Assembly: GCA_027039465.1 (NCBI GenBank)
Contig: JALWEA010000060.1
Location: forward strand, 1 to 5,434
Direction of reading: 5' to 3'
Source of the DNA: Calditrichia bacterium
Lineage (GTDB): Bacteria > Calditrichota > Calditrichia > Calditrichales > Calditrichaceae
Length of the DNA: 5,434 nt
Below are positions 5,099 to 5,434 of this stretch, in pieces (position 1 is the stretch's first letter; each line of letters starts with the position of its first letter). A program made the translations under genes and the position numbers. The notes beneath the pieces are model-generated. The model searched no databases. It was not told the DNA's origin and saw nothing but the letters and a program-made list of their open reading frames with translations.

Positions 5099-5434
5099 TT
5101 AAACATCCAAATTCCTGACGAACTGTGCATTCTCTTCGATGAACTTTTTACGCGGCGCCACTTCCTCACCCATCAGGATACTGAAAATCTGATCGGCTTC
5201 CATGGCGTTTTCGATGCTTACCTGAAGCACGGTTCGCGTCTCCGGATTCATGGTCGTTTCCCACAATTGTTCGGGATTCATTTCACCCAAACCTTTATAA
5301 CGTTGAATGGTTACTTTTCCTTCGTCAACGCCTAATTCTTTAATGATTTTGTCTTTTTCTTCATCGTCAAAAGCGTAAAATTCCTGCTTTCCGTTTTTGA
5401 TTTTGTACAGCGGCGGCTGAGCAATGTAAATTTT
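5099..5434 (-). CDS. gyrB: DNA gyrase subunit B (partial, only the C-terminal 111 residues)
   Basis: GyrB is the ATPase subunit of gyrase and carries the TOPRIM metal-binding domain that works with the GyrA tyrosine in DNA cleavage. The window holds the last 111 codons and the TAA stop; the start, the GHKL ATPase domain and the TOPRIM acidic residues lie beyond the right edge. The fragment opens with KIYIAQPPLYKIKNGK, then has the strongly conserved RYKGLGEMNPEQLWETTMNP (about 45-64 of the fragment) and ends in LMGEEVAPRKKFIEENAQ and FVRNLDV, the normal GyrB terminus. ParE proteins share much of this tail, but the adjacent gyrA and the typical gyrase ending favour GyrB. A TTG at 5290-5288 is an internal Leu codon in KGLGEM, not a start. 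The stop codon is 15 bases from the gyrA start, so the pair is likely translated from one mRNA in balanced amounts. Confidence 0.98.
   Translation of the reverse strand, partial: KIYIAQPPLYKIKNGKQEFYAFDDEEKDKIIKELGVDEGKVTIQRYKGLGEMNPEQLWETTMNPETRTVLQVSIENAMEADQIFSILMGEEVAPRKKFIEENAQFVRNLDV

Noticed and set aside
5099..5290. Short 63-codon gene ending at the gyrB stop
   Set aside because: The apparent start is a TTG Leu codon inside the conserved KGLGEM motif; the frame stays open to the window edge and is the gyrB C-terminus.

Overview
The window carries four protein genes, all on the minus strand. Read in the direction of transcription (high to low coordinates) they are: the C-terminal end of gyrB (cut by the right edge), a complete gyrA, a complete lipoprotein with two retropepsin-like aspartic protease lobes, and the N-terminal three quarters of rex (cut by the left edge). 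gyrB and gyrA are 15 bases apart and almost certainly co-transcribed. They give the two subunits of DNA gyrase. The protease and rex are separated from them and from each other by long intergenic stretches (741 and 379 bases), so each is probably its own transcription unit.

The organism is a bacterium of moderate GC content. Gyrase alone does not place it. A short lipoprotein signal, a Rex repressor, a lone gyrB-gyrA pair without recF or dnaA in view, and intergenic DNA full of degenerate dispersed repeats are compatible with the Bacteroidota, Ignavibacteria or Calditrichota side of the tree. This is a weak inference that needs a database search. Rex suggests a metabolism in which the NADH/NAD+ ratio controls fermentative or respiratory genes.

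Region by region: 1-498 is rex. 499-877 is non-coding. It holds an imperfect Rex-operator-like palindrome close to the rex start, a set of hairpins that read as structured or terminator-like on the plus strand, and an AT-rich terminator-like hairpin just past the protease stop codon. 878-1888 is the aspartic protease lipoprotein. 1889-2629 is non-coding and mosaic: a nondescript leader, two copies of a 47-base direct repeat 302 bases apart, two strong hairpins, a small tandem octamer, an 81-base tract with a single G, and a short run of heptamers. 2630-5083 is gyrA. 5099-5434 is the end of gyrB.

No clearly new multi-gene system is visible. The best leads are the Met at the GyrA position where most bacteria have the quinolone-contacting Ser, the single-chain double-DTG protease, the possible Rex autoregulation, and the repeat-derived intergenic DNA, including the structured 627-817 region.
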